Below, in pieces: positions 42,299 through 49,900 of a DNA stretch of 64,000 nt. Below the pieces are notes generated by a model. It searched no databases and was not told the DNA's origin. It saw only the letters and a list, made by a program, of their open reading frames with translations. Source of the stretch: Mesorhizobium huakuii (lineage in GTDB: Bacteria > Pseudomonadota > Alphaproteobacteria > Rhizobiales > Rhizobiaceae); assembly GCF_030160235.1 (NCBI RefSeq), contig NZ_BSNY01000035.1:1-64000 (forward strand). The letters are read 5' to 3'. The first letter of the stretch is position 1, and each line of letters starts with the position of its first letter. Made by a program: the position numbers and the translations under genes.

Positions 42299-42691
42299 AT
42301 GCGCAAACTGATCTCCACAGGTTCGCCCTTCGAGAAGACCGCCGGCTATTCGCGCGCGGTGGTGCAGGGCGACTGGTGTTTCGTGTCAGGGACGACCGGC
42401 TATGATTACGCGACGATGACGATGCCGGAGACGGTCGAGGCGCAGACGCGCAACTGCCTGGCGACGATCGGCAAGGCGCTTGCCGACGGCGGCTTCGAGA
42501 TATCAGATGTGGTGCGGGCGCATTACTACATCACCGACCAGGCCTTCGCCGACGTGGTCTTCCCGATCCTCGGCGAGACGTTCGGCGACATCAGGCCGGC
42601 GGCGACGATGATCGTCTGCCAGCTCAACAAGCCGGAAATGAAGATCGAGATCGAAGTCACGGCGCTGCGGCGCTCGGCTTCGGAACGCTGA
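42299..42691 (+). CDS. RidA-family protein
   Basis: A 130-residue member of the YjgF/YER057c/UK114 family, trimeric proteins that deaminate reactive enamine/imine intermediates. Landmarks are SGTTGYDYATMTMPETVEAQ, TIGKALADGGFEISDVVRAH, YYITDQAFADVVFPILGETF and PAATMIVCQLNKPEMKIEIE. The catalytic Arg of canonical RidA (in the GR/CR motif) is not evident, so it may belong to an Rid subgroup without deaminase activity. Neighbouring branched-chain genes make a link plausible. ATG 42299 follows CGAGGCCCCA. Confidence 0.88.
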   Translation: MRKLISTGSPFEKTAGYSRAVVQGDWCFVSGTTGYDYATMTMPETVEAQTRNCLATIGKALADGGFEISDVVRAHYYITDQAFADVVFPILGETFGDIRPAATMIVCQLNKPEMKIEIEVTALRRSASER

Positions 42692-42701
42692 GGCCAAGCC
42701 C

Positions 42702-43052
42702 ATGAAGGTCCGGCGCATCGTGGCCAATATCGAGACGCAGGATGCGGCGGCGGCGAAACGCTTCTACCATGACGCGCTTGGCCTCGACGTGCTGATGGAT
42801 CAGGGCTGGATCGCCACCTACGGCTCCGAGGAGCAGATGCAGGTGCAGGTCTCCTTCATGGCGCAAGGCGGCTCCGGCACGCCGGTGCCGGACCTGTCGA
42901 TCGAGGTCGACGATGTCGAGGCAGCACTTCAAGGCATGAAGGCCGCCGGCTTCGCCATCGAATACGGCCCGGCCGACGAACCGTGGGGCGTGCGGCGCTT
43001 CTATGTACGCGATCCCCTGGGCCGGCTGGTCAACATTCTCTCACATCGGTGA
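42702..43052 (+). CDS. VOC-family (glyoxalase-fold) protein
   Basis: A 116-residue single vicinal-oxygen-chelate module set: [60 protein letters not shown] and the closing [16 protein letters not shown]. It lies 10 bases after the RidA gene and is likely co-transcribed. The VOC fold serves dioxygenases, glyoxalase and resistance proteins; the activity here is unknown. The C-terminal DPLGRLVNI is well conserved while metal ligands are not obvious. Confidence 0.87.
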   Translation: MKVRRIVANIETQDAAAAKRFYHDALGLDVLMDQGWIATYGSEEQMQVQVSFMAQGGSGTPVPDLSIEVDDVEAALQGMKAAGFAIEYGPADEPWGVRRFYVRDPLGRLVNILSHR

Positions 43053-43062
43053 TCGTGGTTCC

Positions 43063-43113
43063 GAACCGCAGGCTTGCGCCGCAAGCGCTTGGCGTTTAGC
43101 AAGGCCGCGGTTC
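43063..43113 (+). promoter_or_regulatory. Structured leader upstream of leuB
   Basis: GAACCGC (43063-43069) pairs with GCGGTTC (43107-43113), closing a loop that contains the perfect hairpin GCTTGCG-C-CGCAAGC (43072-43086). The 3' arm is followed by AAATCTTTCT. It lies 25 bases before the leuB ATG, so it would occupy the leuB leader. No short Leu-rich frame is visible, so leader-peptide attenuation is not supported. Confidence 0.4.
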
Positions 43114-43137
43114 AAATCTTTCTGGGACGGTTTCTCC

Positions 43138-44241
43138 ATGGCAACGAAGCATCTTTTCCTGCTCCCCGGCGACGGCATCGGCCCCGAGGCCATGGCCGAG
43201 GTCAAGAAGCTGATATCGGCCATGAACGAAAAGCTCGGCAGCGGCTTCGCCACGGATGAGGGCCTGGTCGGCGGCTGCGCCTACGACGCCCATGGCGCGG
43301 CGATTTCCGACGCCGACATGGCCAAGGCGATGGCGGCGGACGCGGTGCTGTTCGGTGCGGTCGGCGGGCCGAAATGGGATGCCGTGCCTTACGAGGTGCG
43401 CCCCGAGGCCGGCCTGCTGCGGCTGCGCAAGGACATGGAGCTGTTCGCCAATCTGCGCCCCGCCATCTGCTATCCGGCACTCGCCGCATCCTCCTCGCTC
43501 AAGCAGGAGGTGGTCGAAGGCCTCGACATACTCATCGTGCGCGAGCTGACAGGCGGCGTCTATTTCGGCGAGCCCAAGCAGATCATCGATCTCGGCAACG
43601 GCCAGAAGCGCGGCATCGACACGCAGGTCTATGACACGTTCGAGATCGAGCGCATTTCGGGCGTCGCCTTCGAGCTCGCGCGGACGCGTCGCAATCATGT
43701 GACCTCGATGGAAAAGCGCAACGTCATGAAATCGGGCGTGCTGTGGAACGAAGTCGTCACCCAGACGCACAAGGCGCGCTACTCCGACGTCAAGCTCGAC
43801 CACATGCTGGCGGACGCCGGCGGCATGCAGTTGGTGCGCTGGCCGAAACAGTTCGACGTCATCGTCACCGACAATCTGTTCGGCGACATGCTGTCCGACA
43901 TCGCCGCCATGCTGACTGGTTCGATCGGCATGCTGCCGTCGGCCTCGCTCGGCGCGCCCGACGTCAAGACCAAGAAGCGCAAGGCGCTCTACGAGCCGGT
44001 GCATGGCTCGGCGCCCGATATTGCCGGCAAGGGCATCGCCAACCCGATCGCCATGATCGCGTCCTTCGCCATGTGCCTGCGCTATTCCTTCGGCATGGTC
44101 GATGAAGCCGACAGGCTGGAAGGCGCCATCGCCGCCGTGCTCGATCAGGGCCTGCGCACGAAGGACATTTTCTCGCCGGGCATGACCGAGGTCGGAACGG
44201 TCGAGATGGGCGACGCAATCATCGCCAGGTTCCTGGGTTAA
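43138..44241 (+). CDS. leuB: 3-isopropylmalate dehydrogenase LeuB
   Basis: A 367-residue cytoplasmic enzyme that oxidatively decarboxylates 3-isopropylmalate with NAD+ in leucine biosynthesis. Signatures: [49 protein letters not shown] with the substrate Arg residues, the signature [20 protein letters not shown] and [19 protein letters not shown] with the NAD-specific loop. Length is typical. ATG 43138 follows GGGACGGTTTCTCC. It is preceded by a structured leader and followed convergently by marR. Confidence 0.97.
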   Translation: MATKHLFLLPGDGIGPEAMAEVKKLISAMNEKLGSGFATDEGLVGGCAYDAHGAAISDADMAKAMAADAVLFGAVGGPKWDAVPYEVRPEAGLLRLRKDMELFANLRPAICYPALAASSSLKQEVVEGLDILIVRELTGGVYFGEPKQIIDLGNGQKRGIDTQVYDTFEIERISGVAFELARTRRNHVTSMEKRNVMKSGVLWNEVVTQTHKARYSDVKLDHMLADAGGMQLVRWPKQFDVIVTDNLFGDMLSDIAAMLTGSIGMLPSASLGAPDVKTKKRKALYEPVHGSAPDIAGKGIANPIAMIASFAMCLRYSFGMVDEADRLEGAIAAVLDQGLRTKDIFSPGMTEVGTVEMGDAIIARFLG

Positions 44242-44251
44242 CCCGGGACAC

Positions 44252-44707
44252 TCAGCGTATCTCGCCGGCCAGCCGCTGCAGCAGGCCGACGAGCTGTGCT
44301 TCGTCCACCGGTTCGAAAAAGGCCGCGTCGGCGGTCTCCACGGCAACGATGGCGCGCTGTGCCGCGGCGGCCCCGGCCGGGGTGACGCGGATCACCTTGG
44401 CGCGGGAATCCCTGGGGTCGGCCTCCCGCACGATCAACCCTTTCGCCTCCAGCCGGGCGACGACATCCGAGGTCATCTTCACCTCGGTGCCGGCCTGGGC
44501 GGCGAGCTGCACCTGGTTGGGCGGCTCGCCATCGCGGCCGAGCCACATGGCCGAGGCCAGCAGCACGAACTGGACATGTGTCAGGTCGAGCGGCGCCAAT
44601 GCCGCCGTCATGACGCGCTGCCAGCGCATGGTGGTTCGCCACAACAACAAGCCGGGGCTCTCCGAAGGTCCGCTGAAGCGCGTCTTCAAGTCCTGTCCAT
44701 CAGCCAC
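44252..44707 (-). CDS. MarR-family transcriptional regulator
   Basis: A 151-residue winged-helix regulator: LDLTHVQFVLLASAMWLG, then QVQLAAQAGTEVKMTSDVVA and RLEAKGLIVREADPRDSRAK with the DxRxxR-type wing (DPRDSRAK), and a C-terminal dimerisation helix. It is translated after the SRPBCC gene with an 8-base overlap (44700-44707), so the two are one operon. Twin palindromes upstream of that operon are the likely binding site. The ligand could be what the SRPBCC protein binds (inference). Confidence 0.92.
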   Translation of the reverse strand: MADGQDLKTRFSGPSESPGLLLWRTTMRWQRVMTAALAPLDLTHVQFVLLASAMWLGRDGEPPNQVQLAAQAGTEVKMTSDVVARLEAKGLIVREADPRDSRAKVIRVTPAGAAAAQRAIVAVETADAAFFEPVDEAQLVGLLQRLAGEIR

Positions 44708-45128
44708 GGTTCGCCAACGCCTTTGCCTGCTCGAACAATTTAGCCATCGACACGTCGAAATCGCCGCTGATCTGCGGGCCGAGCTCGGGTCCGACCTCGG
44801 CTGCCGAAGGGCCGGAAATTTCCAGCCGGTGCGTCACCTGCGTGCCGCCCTCGACCGGGACCAGCGTGTGCCGGAACAGCAATTTCGTGTCACCGAACGT
44901 GGTCTCGTCGGCATAGGTGAAATTATCGACGAGATCGACGATGGTCGATTCGAACGTGTCCTGCCCGACCGGCGTCACCGAAACGCGGGTGCCCTTGGCG
45001 AACGGGCCGTGCAGCACGAACGTGTCGGACCCTTCATAGGTCAGGCGGCCCTCGTGCAACGCCTGCAGCGCGTTCCAGATGGCTGCCGCGGGAAGGGAGG
45101 AAATGGCGGTGTATTCATTGCTCCACAT
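44700..45128 (-). CDS. SRPBCC family protein, co-transcribed with marR
   Basis: A 142-residue START-like polyketide cyclase-type fold: EYTAISSLPAAAIWNALQAL, HGPFAKGTRVSVTPVGQDTF, TIVDLVDNFTYADETTFGDT and VEGGTQVTHRLEISGPSAAE. ATG 45128 begins MWSNEYTAISS, in line with the family; the longer frame from 45176 would begin inside the operator. It is first in a two-gene operon with marR and overlaps it by 8 bases. Confidence 0.86.
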   Translation of the reverse strand: MWSNEYTAISSLPAAAIWNALQALHEGRLTYEGSDTFVLHGPFAKGTRVSVTPVGQDTFESTIVDLVDNFTYADETTFGDTKLLFRHTLVPVEGGTQVTHRLEISGPSAAEVGPELGPQISGDFDVSMAKLFEQAKALANRG

Positions 45129-45167
45129 TGTCTCGGCTCCATTCGTCCTGCCCGATCGACCATTCGA

Positions 45168-45194
45168 TCTGTGCACAGACTATCTGTGCACAGA
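45168..45194 (-). promoter_or_regulatory. Twin 12-bp palindromes, probable MarR operator
   Basis: TCTGTGCACAGA occurs twice, at 45168-45179 and 45183-45194, each a perfect palindrome and 15 bases apart centre to centre. They lie 40-66 bases before the SRPBCC ATG. On the minus strand TTGCAA upstream and TAGTCT between the two palindromes, 17 bases apart, could be -35 and -10 elements. Two MarR dimers could bind on nearby helical faces. Confidence 0.8.
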
Positions 45195-45283
45195 CTAAAT
45201 TGCAAGAGGAATCTTGCTGATCCGTCTGCATGGTGCCAACTCCTTGTTTTTATGCAGTTTCGAACGGCATGCCGCCGACGTTG

Positions 45284-45994
45284 CTAGATCCTGACTCCGG
45301 CCGGCACCGGCCCCCACTGGTTTTCGCGCCCCTGTGTCGGAATGAGCGCAAAGACCAGGATGATCAGGCTGCCGAAGGTCGGGATGAGGATGAGCAGGCA
45401 GAGCCAGCCCGTCAGGCCGAGGTCGTGCAGGCGGCGCACGATCATGCCGAGGCTGGGCAGGAAGGTGGCCAGCAGGAAAAGGCCGAAAAGCCCCACCGTC
45501 ATCGCCGGCATCTCGGCGCTATCGAAATTGCCCATCTCGAAATCGGCGAAAACGCCGATGCCGACGATCACCAGCAACGCGATCGTCCAGAACAGGCAAT
45601 AGCCCCAATACTCCTTGCGCCGGGCGCGGCCGGCGAAATTGAAGTAGTTTTGGGTCACCCCGCGCCAGAAATAGCTCCAGAGGTCGGTGGGCTCGGCCGG
45701 CTCGGCCGTCCGGCCGAAATGCTGTGCCGGCGATGCGATGGCCGCGGACGCGGAGCTGGCTTGAGCCGGTGCGGCGCTCGTGCCGGCGTCGGCGGCCGGG
45801 CTAGCCGGCTGGGCGGCTATCGCGAAAACGTCGCGCGCCTGGCCGCCGCCCGGCTGGAACTCGACCGCCGTGCCCTTGGGCATCGCGGTTTGCCGGCGAA
45901 GGTTCTCGCGGGTAAATGTGTAGCGGCTGCCATCGGCCCCGGTGATGAAGCCGAAACCCTGATCCTCGTCATAGTGAAGCACTTCGCCACGCAT
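45284..45994 (-). CDS. Cold-shock-like domain fused to DUF805 membrane domain
   Basis: A 236-residue two-part protein. Residues 1-60 look like a cold-shock domain: MRGEVLHYDEDQGFGFITGA keeps the RNP1-like GFGFIT, and KGTAVEFQPGG is the usual closing strand; the RNP2 position reads YTFTRENL rather than VFVHF. A ~45-residue Ala/Pro linker follows. From about residue 103 comes DUF805: YFWRGVTQNYFNFAGRARRK, then transmembrane helices, SLGMIVRRLHDLGLTGWLCL and FALIPTQGRENQWGP. DUF805 proteins are inner-membrane and of unknown function. The fusion would place a possible nucleic-acid-binding domain at the cytoplasmic membrane face. Confidence 0.85.
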   Translation of the reverse strand: MRGEVLHYDEDQGFGFITGADGSRYTFTRENLRRQTAMPKGTAVEFQPGGGQARDVFAIAAQPASPAADAGTSAAPAQASSASAAIASPAQHFGRTAEPAEPTDLWSYFWRGVTQNYFNFAGRARRKEYWGYCLFWTIALLVIVGIGVFADFEMGNFDSAEMPAMTVGLFGLFLLATFLPSLGMIVRRLHDLGLTGWLCLLILIPTFGSLIILVFALIPTQGRENQWGPVPAGVRI

Positions 45995-46149
45995 CGCCCA
46001 CCCCCCTTTACCGCCACGTCGATCGCCGCGTCCCCGCCAAGGTGTGGCACAGGGCCGATCCCGCGGGCAAGACCGTGCGGCATGGCTACCATATCAGCGG
46101 CAAATCAAGCATAAGGCTTCACGTGCAGTCGTCTTCGCCAAAGCAGACC

Positions 46150-47574
46150 ATGACAGTCGAGCATTCCGATGCCAGCGCCGGGACCGGGGATGGGCAGGTC
46201 GCAAGGCCGCCGGGGCTTGCCCCTGCACTGGCCATCGATGCCACCGGCCTGATGTTCTGGCCGCCCGGCAAGGGCCTGGCGGGCATTCCGCGGGTGGAGA
46301 GCTTTCTCGTCAACGCGGCGTTGGCCGATCCCGACCCCGACGTGGAAGTGGTGGCGTTCAGGCCCGGGGAAGGCCGGTTCCGGCCGCTTGCGCCTTTCGA
46401 ACAGGACCATGTCGCGGCGGGCGAGATCTCACCGCATCGTGTCAAGCGGTGGCCGGGGAGGCGCATGGCGCTGTCGCGGGCTTTCGAGGCGGTGCGGCAA
46501 CAGCCCTGGGACAAGCGTGACGCGGACCGCCATCTGGCCAGGACGGTGACCAATGGCGGCATGGGGATCGCCTGGCAGGCGACGCGGCTGTTGATCCGCG
46601 CCTATCGCCTCTACCAGCGGGCGCGGGTCCGCCTTGGCTTGCGGGAAGATGCCCCGGCCCGGCCGGTCGAGACGGATCCCGGCCTTGTGCTGATCAGCCA
46701 TCACATCCTGACCCAGGAGGACCGGTCCGCCGTTTCGGGCGACGCCGGCAAGCTTGCCTTCCTGTGCCACGATATCATCCCGGCATTGCGCCCTGACCTG
46801 ATCGGCTCGAACACAGGCGAGCGCCGTTTCGGCTCCGATCTCGAGCAGCTCGTGCGCGCCGGTGCGCCGGCTTTCTGCGCCTCAGACGAGGTCGGCGCGA
46901 CGCTGACCGAATATATGCGCAAGGCCGGCATCGGCGCGCCGGTGGTGTACCGCTTTCCGATGCCCTCGATCCTGCACGAGACGGCATCGGGCATGGGCGC
47001 GACCTCGCGCATCGAGGCCGGCGAGCCGTTCGTGTTCTACTGTTCGACCATCGAAGTGCGCAAGAACCACATCTTGCTGGCGCGGATCTGGCAGCAGGCG
47101 CGCGAAGAGGGCGTCAAGCTGCCGAGGCTCGTCTGCGCCGGGCGCTGGGGCTGGATGATCGAGCCCCTGCGCGCCTATCTCAAGGCGCATCCCGAACTGC
47201 TCCAGTCGGTCACCTTCACCGGGCTGGTCAGCGACGAGCAGCTCATCGGCTATTATCGCAGCGCCACGTTCGGCGTCTTTCCCTCGCATATAGAGGGCTG
47301 GGGCTACGGCGCCTCGGAATGCCTCGATTTCGGCGTTCCGGTCATCGTGTCGACGGCGCCGTCATTGATCGAGGCGAGCGGCGGGCTGATGCCGGCGATC
47401 GATTCCGAAGACCAGGCCGGCTGGTACGCCGCCATCCGCAGGATGGCCGAGGATCACGCCTGGCGCTCCTCATTGGCGGAGCGCATCGCCCAAAACCATC
47501 GGCCGACGCCGGCGGCCGCAAGCTGGGCGGCCATCAAGGCCGGGCTGCGGGACAGCGCCTCCCGGCGTTCATAA
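46150..47574 (+). CDS. Glycosyltransferase family 4-like
   Basis: A 474-residue GT-B glycosyltransferase, using a nucleotide sugar to build a surface polysaccharide or glycolipid. The C-terminal half carries FVFYCSTIEVRKNHILLARI, the CAGRWGW strand, VTFTGLVSDEQLIGYYRSAT and FPSHIEGWGYGASECLDFGV, where the ExxxxxE-type donor motif lies. The N-terminal half opens LAIDATGLMFWPPGKGLAGI. The start is not firm: ATG 46150 gives MTVEHSDAS, while GTG 46042 extends 36 residues of unlikely sequence. It ends 3 bases before the convergent helicase gene. Confidence 0.87.
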   Translation: MTVEHSDASAGTGDGQVARPPGLAPALAIDATGLMFWPPGKGLAGIPRVESFLVNAALADPDPDVEVVAFRPGEGRFRPLAPFEQDHVAAGEISPHRVKRWPGRRMALSRAFEAVRQQPWDKRDADRHLARTVTNGGMGIAWQATRLLIRAYRLYQRARVRLGLREDAPARPVETDPGLVLISHHILTQEDRSAVSGDAGKLAFLCHDIIPALRPDLIGSNTGERRFGSDLEQLVRAGAPAFCASDEVGATLTEYMRKAGIGAPVVYRFPMPSILHETASGMGATSRIEAGEPFVFYCSTIEVRKNHILLARIWQQAREEGVKLPRLVCAGRWGWMIEPLRAYLKAHPELLQSVTFTGLVSDEQLIGYYRSATFGVFPSHIEGWGYGASECLDFGVPVIVSTAPSLIEASGGLMPAIDSEDQAGWYAAIRRMAEDHAWRSSLAERIAQNHRPTPAAASWAAIKAGLRDSASRRS

Positions 47575-47577
47575 GGG

Positions 47578-49461
47578 TTAGGAAGGCCGCTTCTTCGGCT
47601 TCTTGTGCTTCGGCGGGCCGGCATTGTCGAATTTCGGCTTGCCCGGCTTCTTCGCCCACGGCTTTGCCTCATGCGCGGCCGCGGGGCGCTGGTCGACCGA
47701 GGCCGGTGCACGCTTTTCGAACTTCCGCTTCGGCGCGCTCGGGTCGAATGGCGCCTTGCCGCGATGCGGCTTCTTGTCCGGGCTCGGCGGCTGATAGCCG
47801 GCCCGCGACAGGTCCGGCGTACCGTCGAGCCGCTTCACCACGATATTGCCCTGCAGTTTGCGGTCGGGCCCGATGGCGGCGAGAAAACGGTCGGCCCAGT
47901 CCTCGGCGATCTGCACGAAGGTTTCTTCCGGCTGCATCTTGATGGCGCCGATCTCTCGCTTCGAGATGCTGCCGGTGCGGCACAGCATCGGGATCAGCCA
48001 GCGCGGCTCGGCATTCTGCCTCCGTCCGACCGACAGCGAGAACCAGACGCTGGCGCCGAAATCGTCGCGGCGGCTCGGCGCCTCGTCGCGCTGCGCGAAC
48101 TTTTCGCCCGCCGGTCTTTCACGCGCCAATCCTTCACGCGAAGGCGTGAACGGCGCGACGTCCATGAGATCCTCGGGCGCCGAGCGGCTGGCGCGGCACT
48201 GGCGCACGAAGGCGGCCGCCACCTGTTCGGGGCCGTGCCTGGCAAGAAGTGCGTCGATGAAGCCGCGCTCGTCATCCTTCACCGGCTCGTCGAAGGCCGG
48301 ATCGGCCAGGATGCGCTCGTCGTCGCGGCGGATCACGTCGTCGGCGGAGGGCGGGCTCGCCCAGGTCGCCTTGAGGCCGGCGTTCTGCAACAGCCGCTCG
48401 GTGCGCCTGCGCGCGCTGCCCGGCACGATCAGCGCGCTGACGCCCTTGCGCCCGGCGCGGCCGGTGCGGCCGCTGCGGTGCAGCAGCGTCTCGGGATTGG
48501 TCGGCAGGTCGGCATGGATGACCAGTTCGAGATTGGGCAGGTCGATCCCGCGCGCCGCGACGTCGGTGGCGATACAGACTTTCGCGCGGCCGTCGCGCAT
48601 CGCCTGCAGTGCATGGCTGCGCTCGTTCTGGCTGAGCTCGCCCGAAAGCGCCACGACCGAAAAATTGCGGTTGTTGAAGCGCGCGGTCAAGTGGTTGACG
48701 GCGGCACGCGTGTTGCAGAACACCAGTGCGTTCTTCGCCTCATAGAAACGCAGCACGTTGATGATGGCGTTCTCGCGGTCGGCCTGGGCGACGTTGAGCG
48801 CCCGGTATTCGATGTCGAGATGCTGCTTTTCCTCGCCGGCGGCGGAGATGCGGACGGCATCGCGCTGGTAGCCCTGGGCGAGCGTGGCGATCGAACGCGG
48901 CACCGTGGCCGAGAACATCAGCGTGCGGCGCTCGGCCGGCGCGGCGTCGAGGATGAATTCGAGGTCTTCGCGAAAACCGAGATCGAGCATCTCGTCGGCC
49001 TCGTCGAGCACCACCGCCTTCAGCGCCGACATGTCGAGCGATTGCCGTGTGATGTGGTCGCGCAGGCGTCCGGGCGTGCCGACGACGATATGGGCGCCGC
49101 GCTCCAGCGCGCGCCGCTCGGTGCGCATGTCCATGCCGCCGACGCAGGACGCCACGGTGGCGCCGGTCGGCTCGTAAAGCCATTCCAGTTCGCGCGTCAC
49201 CTGCAGCGCCAGTTCGCGCGTCGGCGCCACCGCCAGCGCCAGTGGCGCCGTCGCATGGCCAAAGCGCTCGGCGCCGTCGAGGAGCGTCGGCGCCATGGCA
49301 AGGCCGAAGGCCACGGTCTTGCCGGAGCCGGTCTGCGCCGACACCAGCGCATCGGCGGACCCAAGTTCCAGCACCGCCTTCTGCACCGGTGTCAGTTCGG
49401 AATAGCCGCGTTTTTCCAGCGCCTGTGCCAGCGCCGGGACGATACCTTCAAAGTTGGACAT
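47578..49461 (-). CDS. DEAD-box RNA helicase with DbpA-type RNA-binding domain
   Basis: A 627-residue ATP-dependent RNA helicase. Conserved motifs in order: Q-motif LTPVQKAVL, motif I SAQTGSGKT, Ia PTRELA, II VLDEADEML, III SATVP, V TDVAARGIDLP and VI HRSGRTGRAG. After ~430 residues comes a domain resembling the DbpA/CsdA RNA-binding module (ASVWFSLSVGRRQNAEPRWL, CRTGSISKREIGAIKM), and a Lys/Pro/Arg-rich basic tail. DeaD/CsdA-like proteins assist ribosome assembly and RNA turnover, especially in the cold. ATG 49461 begins MSNFEGIVPALAQALEKRGY. It is divergent from the asd leader. Confidence 0.93.
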   Translation of the reverse strand: MSNFEGIVPALAQALEKRGYSELTPVQKAVLELGSADALVSAQTGSGKTVAFGLAMAPTLLDGAERFGHATAPLALAVAPTRELALQVTRELEWLYEPTGATVASCVGGMDMRTERRALERGAHIVVGTPGRLRDHITRQSLDMSALKAVVLDEADEMLDLGFREDLEFILDAAPAERRTLMFSATVPRSIATLAQGYQRDAVRISAAGEEKQHLDIEYRALNVAQADRENAIINVLRFYEAKNALVFCNTRAAVNHLTARFNNRNFSVVALSGELSQNERSHALQAMRDGRAKVCIATDVAARGIDLPNLELVIHADLPTNPETLLHRSGRTGRAGRKGVSALIVPGSARRRTERLLQNAGLKATWASPPSADDVIRRDDERILADPAFDEPVKDDERGFIDALLARHGPEQVAAAFVRQCRASRSAPEDLMDVAPFTPSREGLARERPAGEKFAQRDEAPSRRDDFGASVWFSLSVGRRQNAEPRWLIPMLCRTGSISKREIGAIKMQPEETFVQIAEDWADRFLAAIGPDRKLQGNIVVKRLDGTPDLSRAGYQPPSPDKKPHRGKAPFDPSAPKRKFEKRAPASVDQRPAAAHEAKPWAKKPGKPKFDNAGPPKHKKPKKRPS

Positions 49462-49608
49462 CTCGCTCTTTCGGAATTCAGGGTTCTGCGCTCATCATGG
49501 AGCACATCGGGGCCGGCGACGCGCCAGCCCAACAATCTTGGCCGTTCGTACTTCCTGCGGCCGCTCTTGTACAGGGCGCGCCATGAAGGCCATGCGACGC
49601 GCCGCGCA

Positions 49609-49636
49609 TTGACTCCTGCCGCAAACCGCGTAAAAG
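49609..49636 (+). promoter_or_regulatory. Possible sigma-70 promoter of the asd leader transcript
   Basis: TTGACT (49609-49614) and TAAAAG (49631-49636) are separated by 16 bases. The -10 match is modest. A start near 49643 would give a ~260-nt leader before the asd ATG, containing the short reading frame and the attenuator described next. Confidence 0.4.
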
Positions 49637-49764
49637 CCCGCTTCGAACGGGATCGTTTTTCGATGCGCGGCCTTTTGATGGCTCTTCTTGCATTCGATGC
49701 CCCCAGCCTCAATGCGAACCATTGGGCGGGGCGTGTCGGCGCGTCCCCTCGTTCCAGCAAAACC

Positions 49765-49794
49765 ATGGCCAAAACCACCACCAAAACGGTGTGA
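49765..49794 (+). CDS. Putative threonine leader peptide upstream of asd
   Basis: A nine-codon frame reading MAKTTTKTV with three consecutive ACC threonine codons and one ACG, then TGA. It can also be read as the end of a 43-residue frame from ATG 49662 (MRGLLMALLAFD...). There is no strong ribosome binding site before 49765. Four Thr in nine codons just before mutually exclusive hairpins and asd resembles thr-type leader peptides. The product would act only through ribosome stalling. It lies 107 bases before the asd ATG. Confidence 0.5.
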   Translation: MAKTTTKTV

Positions 49795-49814
49795 TTCCCT
49801 TGGCCTAACCACCC

Positions 49815-49864
49815 TCTCCCGGGTTCGGCCCGGGGGACGGAACCCGCATTGGCCGGCGGGTTTT
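49815..49864 (+). promoter_or_regulatory. Candidate transcription attenuator of asd
   Basis: Three mutually exclusive stems are visible. Stem 1:2 is TCTCCCGGG (49815-49823) with CCCGGGGGA (49829-49837). Stem 2:3, the antiterminator, is CGGGTTC (49820-49826) with GAACCCG (49840-49846). Stem 3:4, the terminator, is AACCCGC (49841-49847) with GCGGGTT (49856-49862), running into TTTTC. No plus-strand gene lies upstream other than the short Thr-rich frame, so a terminator here makes sense mainly as an attenuator. The distance from the Thr codons to stem 1 (27 bases or more) is longer than in classical systems. Confidence 0.6.
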
Positions 49865-49900
49865 CTCCAAAAACCAAGCGGAGAGGGACAGGAGATCTTT

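Noticed and set aside
47605-49794. 729-residue plus-strand frame opposite the DEAD-box helicase
   Set aside because: Shadow of the helicase. Only its last codons, outside the helicase gene, were retained as a possible leader peptide for asd.
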